Shown: piece by piece, positions 34,175 to 45,993 of the stretch
Layout: every line of letters begins with the position of its first letter
How positions within the stretch are numbered: position 1 is the stretch's first letter
NCBI RefSeq assembly: GCF_014633365.1
Contig: NC_068346.1
Coordinates: 33,915,191-33,979,190 of the forward strand
Length of the DNA: 64,000 bases
DNA from: Diospyros lotus
Lineage: Eukaryota > Streptophyta > Magnoliopsida > Ericales > Ebenaceae
Direction of reading: 5' to 3'
Notes under the pieces: generated by a model
What the model saw: only the letters and a program-made list of their open reading frames with translations
Database searches by the model: none
Told to the model about the DNA's origin: nothing
Program-made: the position numbers and the translations under genes

Positions 34175-37112
34175 ATGGCATCATTTACTAACCAAATCAT
34201 AGTTGAAGGACCCTCACCGTCTAGACCACTATTCTTTGATGGCACAAATTTTATTTATTAGAAGATGAAAATTGAGTCATATTTATTTTCAATAGATTAT
34301 TATTTGTGGAACATAGTTAGAGATGGTTTTGTCACAACTTTAACTAAAGAAAATAAATGGACTGAAGAAGATATTAAAAAATACCAAATGGATCATAAAG
34401 CTAAATACATAATTTTTTCTTCAATCATTTTTAATGAATATGAAAAATTATCTGTTTGTTCTACATCACATGAAATTTGGAGAAAATTAAAAATAATATA
34501 TAAAGGTACTGATCAAGTAAAAGATACTAAAATTAATCTCCTAATGTCCCAATTGAAAGATTTAAATTACTTCAAAGTAAAAATATTTGTGATATGAATG
34601 GTAGATTCCAAAAGATTATAAACAATCTTAAGATACTAGGAAAAATAATTTCAGAAGAAGATCAAATTAAGAAAATTCTTAGATATCTAACAGTAGATTA
34701 ACAGCCTTTAGTGACTGTTATTTCTCAAACTAAGAATTTAAAAGAAATAATAGGAACACTTATAACTCATGAATTAATATTAAGTAAAATGAATGAAGAC
34801 ATGAAGGATAAGAAAGATAAGAAAATTTCGGCTCTAAGAGTAAATGAAGATAAATGCTTTATGACTATAGAAGAAAATGAAGAAAAAAAAGATAACATAG
34901 AGTTAGAAGAATTACAAAAAAAACATACGAAGAACTATATATAAAATATATATCTATTAAGAAAGAAGTAAAAATAATCAAAAAAAAAATCATAAAGAAG
35001 AAAATGAAAAATTAAAGAGTGAAATAAAGAACTTAAAAGAAAAATCACAAGAACTTGAGAAAGAGAATGAAAATAAATTAAAAGATCAATTAATTAATCT
35101 TGAAGAAGAAAATAAAATATTAAAAACTTAAAATGATAAATTATTAGTAGAAAAGAAAGTCATTGAGAAAAGTTTAGCCACATTAATTTTAAAGAAAAAT
35201 TCAAACCCAAACCAAGGTACAAAACACCTAAGAGATAATGGAAACAACCTAAATGGAGACTTCAACCTAAGAAAAGTAATATAGTGCAAATGTGGATAAC
35301 CAAAGGGGTAATACAAATGATGAATGATTTAGATCACAAAATTTTAAATGTTACTCCTTATCCACATAGATCAAGAATAGTTAAATCATTTGATATTAAT
35401 GAAAAAAGATTAAAGGGATTCGTTTATAGATGGGTACCCAAACCTAAAAAGTGATCTTATTAAATATGTAGATATGTGTGAGGACCACAATGGAAAACAA
35501 ATTGTATATGGATAGTGAATACTCACCGCACATGATTAGTGGGAGAGATCTATAGATCTTACTCCCAAAGAAAGAAGGTATGTCACTTTCTAGAAATAAT
35601 GCCTAATAGTAAAGAATGGGGATATTCCCTTATGGCATAAAATATTAGGTTATGTTAATCAAGACTTACTCAGAAAAATAGCTAATAAAGATTTAGTTAT
35701 AAGTCTCCCTAAGATAAAGTTCAATGAAGAAATATCTTATAATGTTTGTTACCAAGGAAATCAAACTAGAGCTTCCTTTAAATTTAAGAGTAAAATATCA
35801 ACTAGTAAACCTTTAAAACTCTTGCACATGGACTTATTTGGACCCACTCAAACTAAAAGTTACAGTGAAAAATTTATGATTATGTTGTAGTAGATGACTT
35901 TTCTAAGTTTACATGGGTTATGTTCTTAGCATCAAAGGATGAAGCTTTTCAAATTTTTGTCAAACTAGTTAAAAGAGTTGAAGGAGAGCAAGATGATAGA
36001 ATTATCGCTATTAGAAACAATCATAGTGGAAAATTTGAGAATAGACATTTTATGGAGTTTTATGAAACAAATGGTATTCTTCACCAATTCTCCACACCTA
36101 GAACCCCCACAATAAGATAGTGTTGTTGAAAAGAGAAATAAGACTCTTCAAGAGATGGCTAGAACCATGCTTTTGAAGAATAATTTGCAAACATATTTTT
36201 GGACCAAAGCGGTCAATACCGCATGTTATATCCTAAATAGATTTAATCTAAGACAAGGTATCAAGAAAACACCATTTAAATTATACTATGACAAAAAGCC
36301 TAACGTATCCTATTTTAGAGCCTTTGGATAAATATTTTATCTTGAACACAAAAGATAATGTAGGAAAATTTGAGGCTAAAAGTGACCAAGGAATCTTCCT
36401 TGAATATTCAAATAATAGTAAGGCTTGTAGAATATACAATATTAAATCAAATACTTTGAAAGAATCCATGCATGTAAAATTCAATGAGACTCCTAAGTCA
36501 AATATAAGAATCGAACATGAAGAGGAGACGACAACAATAGATCCATCCAAGGAGATTGAGAAACTAAATATTCAAGAAAAATCTATAAATGATCCATCAA
36601 CTTCTCTATCACAAAATCAAGAGAAATCATTAGATAAGGATGATTTAGGTAAACTTCCCAAGAGTTATAAATTTATCCAAGATCATCAAATAGATTAAAT
36701 AATTGAAGAACCAAGTCAAGGTGTAAGGACTAAAGCATCATTACATCAATATTTCAACAATGTAGCATTCATATCTAAAGTTGAGCCAACTTGTATAGAT
36801 AAAGCCTTAGAAGATGAATTTTGGATCAAGGCTATGTAAGAAGAATTAGATCAATTCAAAAGAAATGAAGTATAGGAATTAGTTCCTAGACCCAAGGATA
36901 AATCTATAATTGGAACCAAGTGGGTTTTCAAGAATAAATTAGATGAAAATAGAAATATAATAAGAAACAAGGCAAGCCTTGTAATCAAAGGATACTGCCA
37001 AGAAGAAGCCCTGTAGCTAGGTTATAAGCAATTAGGATGCTTTAGCCTTTGCCTCTTACATGAATTTCTTGTTATATCAAATGGATGTGAAGAGCGCATT
37101 TTTTATGCAAAT
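34175..37112 (+). pseudogene. Copia gag-pol pseudogene, truncated in reverse transcriptase
   Basis: Gag begins MASFTNQIIVEGPSPSRP at 34175, hits a stop after about 28 codons, and continues with the gag block WTEEDIKKYQMDHKAK and IWRKLKIIYKGT. A protease/GAG-pre-integrase region follows (YMDSEYSPHMISG near 35500, LLHMDLFGPT near 35820). The integrase core VVDDFSKFTWVMFLASKDEA starts near 35888, with VERKNRTLQEMARTMLLKNN near 36125. The reverse transcriptase starts near 36780 (EPTCIDKALEDEFWIKAM) and runs through IGTKWVFKNKLDENRNI. It stops at QMDVKSAF (about 37080-37103), in the palm domain; the YVDD region and RNase H are absent. Stops and frameshifts occur throughout. Motif order and the LLHMDLFGPT and LDENG-type blocks fit the SIRE/Maximus lineage. 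Confidence 0.88.
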
Positions 37113-37118
37113 TTCGTT

Positions 37119-37120
<2 letters not shown>

Positions 37121-37150
<30 letters not shown>
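37121..37150 (+). repeat. Poly(A) run at the chimeric junction
   Basis: About 28-30 consecutive A separate truncated Copia reverse transcriptase from unrelated downstream sequence. A poly(A) at such a junction is what RNA-level template switching can leave. Confidence 0.9.
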
Positions 37151-37916
37151 GGTCGACCTCTCCAACTTCAAAGGAAGACCCCTGTTTGGCGCAACTGTCG
37201 ACCTCCCTATTTCAAAACCCTTATTTGTTTTAATTTCTCTCTCTCTCTTCCAAAAACACTACTATAAATCACCAATTTCTTCGAAATCCAATAGTTCGAT
37301 CTTGAATCTAACCGGATTTTCACCATGAAAGCAGCCATCTCCCTCAAATCTCTTCATCTCCGAGATCTCCTCATTCGTCTCCACCTCTAGTATCTCCCTC
37401 GGTAGTCGTCGCATCTCCGTCGTGCAGCCAATCGAACCCACATGTCTCGAGTCTCCCTCATTCAACTTCACAGTGAACTCCATTTCGTTTGCATTTTTTT
37501 TCATTTTTTTTTGTCTTTGTGATCGTTCTTGTTAGGGTTTCACAGTTATTCGTTGCTCATTTTTGTTTATCTTTATGCTTGTTTGTTTGTTCTGTCGCCT
37601 ACAGCGTCCGTCACAACCATTTACATCTTTGCTGCTGTCGTCGCCGCCTGCGGCCTGCTCACCAACCCCCAAATCCCCTGCCTCTCATTGATTCGCTTGT
37701 TGCCCTACCTCTTTCACTCCATCACTCTTGGCTTCTCCCTCGCTCTTGCACCTCCACATCGCCTCTCGCTACCTCTCTTTCCTCTCACTACTCTATCTTG
37801 CTCTCACCCTCACCCTCTTACTCTCTCCCTTGCCCTCTCGCCCTTGTTAATCAAAACCCTGAAAGCAGTGACAAGTCACTGATTAAAAAAAAAAAATTCA
37901 AAACAACTAGAAAAAC
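37151..37916 (+). other. CT-rich leader segment upstream of the captured LBD copy
   Basis: Pyrimidine-rich sequence with GTCGACC motifs at its start (37152, 37196) and a TATA-like ACTATAAATCACC near 37261. The rest may be 5' untranslated or promoter sequence of the captured gene, or part of another element. Both strands have open frames of 80-156 codons, but they are low-complexity (Leu/Ser/Pro-rich) and I do not call them genes. Confidence 0.4.
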
Positions 37917-38545
37917 ATGTCAGGAGCTGGTTCTCCATGCAGTGCCTGCAAAGTCTTGAGAATAAAATGTACCTAATCATGCGTTTTTTCCCCTTACTTT
38001 TGCCATGAAGAAGGAACTACAGATTTTGCAGCTATCCATAAAGTTTTTTGTGCTAGTAATGCCTCAAAACTCTTTGCCCAGCTTCCAGTTAGTGACTGTT
38101 ATGGGGTTGTCATTACCCTATCGTATGAAGCTCAAGCTAGGCTTCAAGATCCCATTTACGGCTGTGTCTTGTATATTTTTGCCCTTCAATAGTAGGTTAT
38201 CGATCTGTAATTTCATATAACTTTATTAGAGAAATTACTATTTGCAAACTCTTATGAAAACTCTTTCAATGTTCAAAATTGGTTTCATCTAGAAACTAAT
38301 TCAAACCCATGTTGTGACAATTTTGAAAACCCTATTTGGAATTTTGAAAATCCAATCATCCCAGAAGAAAATGTGTCATTTTCTTGTTTCTAATTGGCTA
38401 GTTTGTAACATTACTAGTCAAAACTAGCAGCAGCCAATGGTCATTCCCAAGTAATGTCGATGAATTTGGATCTGTCGTGTTCAGTAACCATCTCATTAGC
38501 AATGAGCATCGGCGAAATCCAAAACTATCAATGTGGGTGAATTAG
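37917..38545 (+). pseudogene. Retro-captured LBD (LATERAL ORGAN BOUNDARIES domain) pseudogene
   Basis: Translation from ATG 37917 gives MSGAGSPCSACKVLRIKC, a stop, then [39 protein letters not shown] and [15 protein letters not shown]. These are the CX2CX6CX3C zinc block (last part mutated by the stop), the GAS block and the leucine-zipper start of a class I LBD protein, closest by recall to the LBD16/18/29/30 group. The reading crosses the end of the LOB domain (ALQ**VIDL) into a C-terminal tail, with NWFHLETNSNP and PEENVSFS near 38280-38385, without an intron where many LBD genes have one. The tail to 38545 needs a frameshift and is less certain. Host LBD proteins are nuclear regulators of organ boundary and lateral root development. 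This copy has at least three stops and is dead. Confidence 0.85.
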
Positions 38546-39194
38546 ATTATTGCTTTGTAGATTCTGTAATGATATTGTACCTCTTGAATATTCTATGATT
38601 ACTTTCTTAGATGTTGTGTAATCTTGAATATGTGGTTGGAATGGTTAGCACGTAATTCTCTAACATATGAGCTGCAATCATTATTTCTTTGACATTCTAG
38701 CTAAACTGATCTTTCATATTTTTATCATATTTTTTATGTAGATTATGCTTGGCAAATGTCTCTCATGGACTATATTGTTTATATTTGTATTCTCTTCACT
38801 AACAATATTTTTTTGATTATGACAAAAAAGGGGGAGAAAAATGAGATTGTATGTATGAGAGTAACTTGTAATTTTAAGATGTAATATTTTTGCATGGAGG
38901 AGAATAATGTATGATAAATTTTTATGATTGAGAGATTTTGTATGTGAGGAAATTGCATATTTGAGAAATAGGAAATCAATTTGGACATTTAAGGCAAACA
39001 AGTGCAATTAAAACAATCCTATTTGACAATCAAGTTTGCTCCTTAAAACTTTTAAAAATATTTTATCTATTAAACTATATCCAAAACACTTTCATGCTAT
39101 TAGTATTTTTAAAATGGGGAGCTTATAGTATAAAATTAAGAGGGAGTTTAAAAGTATTTAATCAAATTAATCATCTCATAAAAAATGGGGAGAA
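38546..39194 (+). other. 3' untranslated part of the Copia element with polypurine tract
   Basis: Contains AAAAAAGGGGGAGAAAAATG near 38823, like the AAAGGGGGAG stretch near the 3' end of SIRE-type elements. The polypurine tract AAAAATGGGGAGAA (39181-39194) lies directly before the 3' LTR. The exact boundary between captured LBD 3'UTR and element sequence is not visible. Confidence 0.6.
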
Positions 39195-40294
39195 TGTTGA
39201 GCCAATTTGCTCATATTAATTAAGTTTTGATGATTAACAAAAATAGAATTTTTAATATATAAATTATAGTATTTTTGGTGATTAACAAAAATAATATTTT
39301 TCTTAAATATATTAATTATAATATTGAATTATTTTTTATTAATTTATAAAATATTTTCATACATATGCATCATCAAAAATATTATTTTCTATTAAAACTA
39401 TTTTTTTAAATATATTTCTAATATTAATTTATTAAATATTTTTTATATATCATATGTAATATCAAAAATATTATTTTCTATTAAAACTATTTTTTAAATA
39501 TATTTCTAATATTAATTTATTAAATATTTTTTATATATCATATGTAATATCAAAAATATTATTTTCTATTAAAAATATTTTTTAAATATATTTTAGATTA
39601 ATTTAAAAGCTCTCAAATACTTTCAAATAAAGCATCCAAGCAATCCGAGGCTCTCGAACCATTATTGCACATCCACCGAATAACAAGAAGGCAAAAGTAG
39701 AAAAGTTCTTCAAATCTTCTACAACAAATCTGAACTTCTCCATTTGAGGTTACAAATTTATTTATTTATTTAAATATTATTGTCTTGTATAATTTGTTCT
39801 TAATTGGTTATTTGTGTCCAAGTGTGGAAAAATTATTTATAATATTTAAATTACTATTGTGGATTGTATAGGTTTTCTAAAACCATTAAAATCTAGGTGA
39901 ATATAGTTTCCAAGATAAGTTAAAAAGAAAACATTGGTATAGTGATTGTCTAGAACCCATTATAATCTAGATGTGTATCTAGTTTCCAATGTAAGCTAGT
40001 GTAGAAACCTTGGTGATTTTGATTTAGTGGAACCACAAGTGTGGTTAGACCTTGAGATAGTGGATTAGGTGTGTGTGGAAACACCGAACCACTATAAATT
40101 GTGTTGTGCCTCATATTATTTATTCTTATTATATTTTGTGGCTTGCATTAATTATTAATCTCAAATATAATTTATTATATTTATCAAATATATATTCTTA
40201 AATAATTATTAATCGAGAATATTTATTAAAAATGAGAAAATTTTCAATTACTCAATTCACCCCCTCTTGAGTAGTTATACCTTAATGGACCAAA
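39195..40294 (+). mobile_element. 3' LTR of the Copia element, internally deleted and duplicated
   Basis: Starts TGTTGAGCCAATTTGCTC after the polypurine tract. It aligns with 30991-34105 once the nested LTR is removed. Two differences stand out: an extra copy of a roughly 97-bp AT-rich unit (near 39440-39560), and loss of about 300 bp that includes the TATA box. Its end is uncertain (CCAAA at about 40294, against CCAACA in the 5' copy). Candidate target duplications are ATATA (30986-30990) and ATATG (40295-40299). Confidence 0.8.
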
Positions 40295-40956
40295 ATATGG
40301 TTATTCTATGATCCCGAATATAAGGTACGCCGAACTGCGAGATCAAAATATGGATATTTTCTCTAATCACGGACGTAAGGTTGTGTCGAATTGCGTGAAC
40401 AAAAATATAATCATTTTCTATGATCGAGGATGTAGGGTGTCGCTAAACCACATGAACAAAATATTATTGTTTCCCCTGAGCGTGAAAGTAGAGTTATGCC
40501 AAATTGCAAGAATAAAATATAATTATTCCCTTCGACCGCAGATGTAGGGTTACGCCAAACCACAAGAACAAAATATGATTATTTTTTATTAACGCTGAAG
40601 TAAAGTTACGCCGAATCATACGAACAAAATGTAATTATTCATTTCGATTACGGACGTAGGGTTATGCCGAACCGCGTGAACAAAATATGATTATTCTATC
40701 ATTGCGAATGTAAGGTTATGTCGAATCGCGACAACAAAATATGAGTATTTTCTCTAATTGCGGACATAGGGTTGCACAGAACCACGTGAACAAAAATATG
40801 ATCATTTTCTATGATCGCGAATGTAGGGTGTCACTGAACTACGTGAACAAAATATTGTTTCCCCTGATCATGGACGTATGGATACACCGACCTACGAGAA
40901 CAAAATATGCTTATTATCCTCGTCACACAGCAAAAATAAAGTATTGGTATTTTCTT
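40291..40956 (+). repeat. 12-unit tandem array of about 56 bp with higher-order structure
   Basis: Units starting CAAAATATG lie at about 40291, 40344, 40400, 40456, 40512, 40569, 40625, 40681, 40735, 40791, 40848 and 40901. Each contains a (G/C)GGACGTAGGGTTACGCCGA-like core. Units 1-5 match units 8-12 better than their neighbours (shared TTCTCTAAT, CATTTTCTATGATCG and TGTTTCCCCTGA variants), giving a 7-unit, 390-bp higher-order period. No spacers, so it is a satellite-type array. Confidence 0.88.
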
Positions 40957-41277
40957 AATTGCAAACAAAGGCATTATGCCCGCGGTTTCAGCAAGCATAT
41001 ATACATGAAATTGGGAAGTCATGACATTATGACAAAGAAAACCTGTTATCCCATTCACATATCAATAATGAAGCAAATGTAATTAACTAGTTGTCCTGCT
41101 TATTTACAGAGGTGTGAGAGAATAGAAAGGCATGGAAGAACATACGTGATCACCAAAAAATTCAAAAATATGATACTAATGGAGCTGGAGAAATTATGAA
41201 AGAAATACGAGATGTGTTCGCTGAATTTGTGGGGCATAGTACTCTTCTTTCTAGGGCATCCGACCAAAAGAGTAGAG

Positions 41278-41300
41278 CTGAGAGGCTTCCAGCCTCTCAG
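41278..41300. repeat. Perfect short hairpin
   Basis: CTGAGAGGC and GCCTCTCAG are separated by five bases. Related inverted motifs (GAGAGGC...GCCTCTC near 41310-41328; CCAAGAGTC...GACTCTTGG near 41383-41435) follow. Confidence 0.8.
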
Positions 41301-41689
41301 AGTGAACCGAGAGGCCCTCAGCCTCTCAGTAAAGAACCAAAAGGCTCTTGATTCCTTTGAACCAAGAGTCACAACCTAAGGTGGCCACCACCAAGAGTCT
41401 CTCGGTTCTAGGGAAAACTAAGAGACTCTTGGTTCAAGGGGTGGCCAAAGTGGCCAACACTAAAAGGCACTCGACTCTATCGAGATCCTCTCGGTTTAAG
41501 TCTTCTTCAAACTCCCGAGCAGAATATACCAAGAATATGCTATCCAAGAAGCCCTAGATGGCTGTTATGTGTGTCTCCTAGGAAATCCAGGATGACTGTC
41601 ACGTGTCCCCCACTTCCTCCTCTATGAATATGTGGCTTGCCTCTTCATTTGAGGGAGAGGGGGATTCATTTTTAGACAAAAACTCTATT

Positions 41690-41960
41690 TTGCTCTTAAG
41701 CATTCTAAGGTCCAGTCACTTCTTCAGGGCTAATTGGTTCTCAAGGGCCAGTCAGTTATTTGGGGTTAGTCATTTCTCAAGGGCTAATGAATTCTCAGGG
41801 GCCAGTCGATTCTTTGAGGCCTGTCGATTCTTCAAGACCAATCAATTATTCGGGGCTAGTCGATTCTTCAGGACCAGTCAATTTTTTGGACCTATTCTAT
41901 TCTTGGAGGCACCTGGTTCTCAAGACCCACGTGGTTATTTGGACCCAGTCGGTTATTCCA
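41690..41960 (+). repeat. 20-22-bp minisatellite
   Basis: About eleven degenerate units on the theme GGCCAGTCGATTCTTCAGGG, alternating CCAGTC and CTAGTC starts. Confidence 0.85.
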
Positions 41961-42420
41961 ACAGTACTATTCATCAGGGAGTTACTATTCATCAGTATGA
42001 ACATGAACATCTATGCACATATCGAGATTGTCATGCATATTATCTGCGACATACATTGGACATATTTTTCAAAATGTTGTCTGACTTAGTCGTTGGAGGA
42101 TGTGCGCGAGGGACTCCTTCACGTGGCCTTCTAACTATTATTGTTCTCGCAAGCTAAATCTTGGACAGCTTACCCTTAGCCTTGGAAGACCAATCTATTG
42201 AAGACCCCCTTAGGTTCCCACGTCACTTGTCACTCAAAGACCCTTTCAGGTATCTCGCATTAGAGATTCCGGAGACTATTTCAGGCCCATGCCTTGTTGA
42301 ATTCCAATTTCGACCCGATTCAAATCCATCGAAGCCTCGTTGATGATATCCTGGACCCTTGACAGCAGTGGATGCTTCTGCTGAGACTGATCTCGAGACA
42401 AAAAAATTCTATTGTTGTAA

Positions 42421-43510
42421 CTTGAACAACAATAATCTTTATATACAAATTAAGGATATATATATATATCTAAATATATTTTTGCATGAAAATATTGCAT
42501 TATATATTATATATGTATTATATTTATGGGTAATGATAATAGACGCATATTATTTTTAAATAATATGTATTTATTATTATTTAACTATTGTCCTTAAAAC
42601 AATTGTTAGCACTACCCTATATTTATTGATAAACAAAAAAAGAAAAAAAGGAACTTCAACGACTATTGTGGGATGGTCACCGAAGCCAAACCCAATTGAT
42701 ATGGTGTTTTAATTAACCCAACAACTTACTAGGGTTTTGTTAAGATTCATTTTCATTTCATCAAGGAAAAATATGAGAACAAAGTCTTCACCTTATTTTC
42801 TCCATGTATACACACATATTAAAAGCGTGTCTAGTGTAACACACATGCAAGTTTAAAAATAAAAGATTTCAAAGGATGAAGAGCTCTATATTGTTCATAA
42901 TAAATTGATTTTTGTACTTTAATTATTTTATTATTAAATTTTGATATTTTTATAATTTATTTTTTTATCCAATTCTTTTAATAAAAATTAATATGGTATA
43001 TATTAATAATATGCCCAAAAACACTTAATTGTGAAATTGATGTTAATTTTTAACATTAAATAAATTTTGAGTTTATATTAATATATATATTACGTCAATT
43101 TTAGTTAACAAATTTTGATGAAAAATCGACTAATTTATTACAAAATGTAAAATTCAGTAACTAGTAATATAATTTACCCTTTAGTTAATACATAAACGAG
43201 CTGGTAGAGTAAAAAATATAATTACATGGGATATTTGTGTAAATGATTGAAACCATAGAGGGTCTAAGGTAATTTATCGCAATTTCATTTATTCGAAAGG
43301 CAAGATAACGTGAGATATAAGAGGATTCGTGTACTGGGCTGTGCTTATAGTTTAAGGTCATTCGGCCGGCAGTTTGAGGTCTTGTTGGGCCTAATGGGTG
43401 TTTGGGCCCCCAGGGCCCGCTAAGATTGTGAAAAGAATTAAAGAAACAGGGATATATGGTACAGAGAAAAAGAGAGAGAGAAAGAGGGAGATCGATGGTG
43501 ATGGTGATGG

Positions 43511-43544
<34 letters not shown>

Positions 43545-43736
43545 TGGGGATGGATGTGTATAAGGGAAGAGAAGAGCTTTGGGTCCATTTCAATGGCTGT
43601 CAGTCATCACATCAAGATTGAACTAACTGATCCAGAAGGACGTAGAAGGGAGGCTGTGGATCCTAAGAAAGAAGTTAATGCCATCATCTATGACTATGAT
43701 TGACGAAATAAAGCGTCCCATAAAGAAAGAATCACC

Positions 43737-43772
<36 letters not shown>

Positions 43773-44683
43773 CATATACATATACATATACATGCATATT
43801 GTATTGTATTGTATTGTGTTGTATTGGTGACAGCCAAGCAAAGCAATGCTGCATCCATTTAATTATTATAACTGTGTGTCGCTCACTTGTCTTCCGAAGA
43901 ATCATGATGTTCTACAGATTATATGAAAGAGAAAAAAGGGGGGTTTGGAAGAAGTAAATATATGGAGAAGACTAAAGATGGGGGGAAGGACAAAAGGATT
44001 TCCAGAGGAAGCTGGGGAGGGTTTCCAATTGCAATGCAAAGTAGCATCTGCCATCTGGTGTGTAGTATCGAGTCTTCACCTTTCAGCGAGATTTAAGGGC
44101 TTTGTTTCTGGGAGGACAAATCATTTCAAGAACCCTAGCTAGGGCTGCTAAATATAGATCCATCGATCCATCCATCTTATTCCATTATTAGGCTTAGGGT
44201 TCCAGTAGTTTTTCACATGCAGAAACCAGACAAGATTTCTATTGCCAGATGTTCTTGGATTACGCCCACTAGTCCCATTTGGGGGGCCATCGTTTTTGAT
44301 TTGTTTCTCTCCTTTGTTTCTGCCCCCCACCCCCCTCCCCTCATCTTCCAAAACTTTCTCAGAAAAGACAACTTACAGGAATCTCTCTCTCTCTCTCTCT
44401 CTGTAGTTTGTGTTAACCACCTAAATAATTAGGTGCTTAAATTGAATTGCTTGGCGGCCCCAATGTTTAATGTAGGGATTTTGGTTTGGGGGGCTGTGCA
44501 TAATATGTATGATGGGTGGGTGCTGTTAATGGTAATTGGGGGATGTTGCCATATGAGGACCAAAAGCTTTGGCTTTGGGCTTTGAGAAGAGGACAAGGCT
44601 GTAGTGGCACAGGACAAGCACCTAGCCCCCACTCTTTTATGGAAAATATCTCCACCAAATCAATGGTGTTCTCAAAGCAACTT

Positions 44684-44718
<35 letters not shown>

Positions 44719-45804
44719 TGGTGATGCATGGATAAGCTTAGCAGAGGGCATCTCTTTATTTATCATTTCCTTTCTGCACTGAGGTGATGATGAGGAAGAT
44801 CACATCAAGGGCTCTCCAGTCCAGAGTTTTTGCTTTCTATTATTGAGGTTCTTCTTAATTAATCAAACGAGAAAACAAAGTGGCCATTTGATTTGACACA
44901 GAGAGACCAAGCAAGGTAGAGCTAATGGGTAATTTGGAAGTTAATCAACACATTGTTCTTAGCAAGCAAACTTAGCCCCAGCCCAGCCCTCCCTCCAGGT
45001 ATGTGCAAGTAGCTAGGTTTAAGGTCAAAACTTGAATAATGATTATATTCTCTTGAAGTGTGCGACAAATACATTAGTTTCTCCGAAAGTCATAGCTATG
45101 CTCCTTTTACAGATCCTGCTGTACCTCAATTATCTTCTGGGTATTCACAAATTTCACTTCAATACATTAATTAATTAATTAATCATATCAACCATTGCGT
45201 CCTCTCTTTTGGGCTGTTATTTTTTGTCTTCTTTCCAACAGATTTATATATTTTAATGATATTATAACCTGTTACCTTTAATTATCAATGTATGGATCTT
45301 TATATTCATATATTTGCAGGATACAAAGAACCTTTGTTTGGAAAACACAAGCGGAAGCCAACTGAAATCAACTGTGAGAATGATAGTTAATAGTGGAGTA
45401 GGAGAACAGCAAAATAATAATATAGGAAAAGAAAGAAATTAAGGATGTAGATGATGATGATGATGATGATGATGAGCAGAAGAGACTCAGAAGACAGTAA
45501 GCCAGCAGTGAACAAATAAATCAAAAAGAGATTACTAATTTAATTAAATACCAAAATATTAAGAATATTTACAAAGACATTATTAAAATTCAAAAGAATA
45601 TGAATATATATTATAACACCAAATTTAGTGTTTAATTATAGAATAATGCTATGCTATGCTATATATATATATATTTATATAGACACAAATAAGAGGGAGA
45701 CAGAGAGAGAGCCGTTTCGTACGAGGATATCTCTACAATAATGTTGTGGGCTTCGCGTCCCACTACTCCGTGTTCGACGCTTTTGCATTCCCATCAATAA
45801 TGTC

Positions 45805-45853
<49 letters not shown>

Positions 45854-45993
45854 TCCATCTATTATTGGACGAATATCCATATAAAAACTTCCATCTATTA
45901 TTGGACGAATATCCATAGTTTTTATATAAATATATCTGTTTAATAAAAATTAATTATGAATAGGCTGCTAAAGTTGTTCATATTAAGGGTTTG
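42421..45993. other. Gene-free interval rich in microsatellites
   Basis: No gene recognised. Simple repeats: (GAT)n 43495-43543, (TTA)n 43738-43771, (CATATA)n then (TATTG)n to about 43826, (CT)n 44380-44402 and 44690-44714, (GAT)n 45448-45474, (CT)n 45809-45851. A 32-bp duplication (CTTCCATCTATTATTGGACG...) is at 45853-45920. The part from 43900 to 45400 is less AT-rich than its surroundings and could hold a non-coding transcript. I looked for common plant microRNA sequences and found none. Confidence 0.5.

Larger units (their letters stand above)
41228..42420 (+). mobile_element. LTR-like, minisatellite-rich retroelement fragment
   Basis: Begins about TGTGGGGCATAGTAC and includes a leader motif (CTGACTTAGTCGTTGGAGGA, 42081-42100, then TGTGCGCGAG) like those in the LTRs at 758-1859 and 55421-56453. 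It carries two repeat blocks: GAGAGGC and CCAAGAGTC inverted motifs at 41278-41440 and a 20-22-bp array at 41690-41960. I could not find matching ends or a target duplication. The 184-codon open frame across it (41603-42157) simply translates the repeats. Confidence 0.5.

Noticed and set aside
37489..37959. 156-codon open frame upstream of the LBD copy
   Set aside because: Low-complexity Leu/Ser/Pro sequence from CT-rich DNA, with no recognisable domain; it overlaps the LBD start in another frame.
40291..40956. Possible CRISPR-like array
   Set aside because: Units are contiguous with no unique spacers, and the context is a plant nuclear genome. It is a satellite-type tandem repeat.
41603..42157. 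184-codon open frame with repeated Ser/Arg/Phe blocks
   Set aside because: It translates the 20-22-bp minisatellite. The regularity comes from the DNA repeat, not from selection on a protein.
43398..43703. 101-codon open frame with a poly-Asp run
   Set aside because: The Asp run comes from a (GAT)n microsatellite and the flanks show no recognised domain.
43900..45400. Possible microRNA or non-coding RNA gene
   Set aside because: The region is less AT-rich, but I found no match to common conserved plant microRNAs and no convincing hairpin, so nothing is called.
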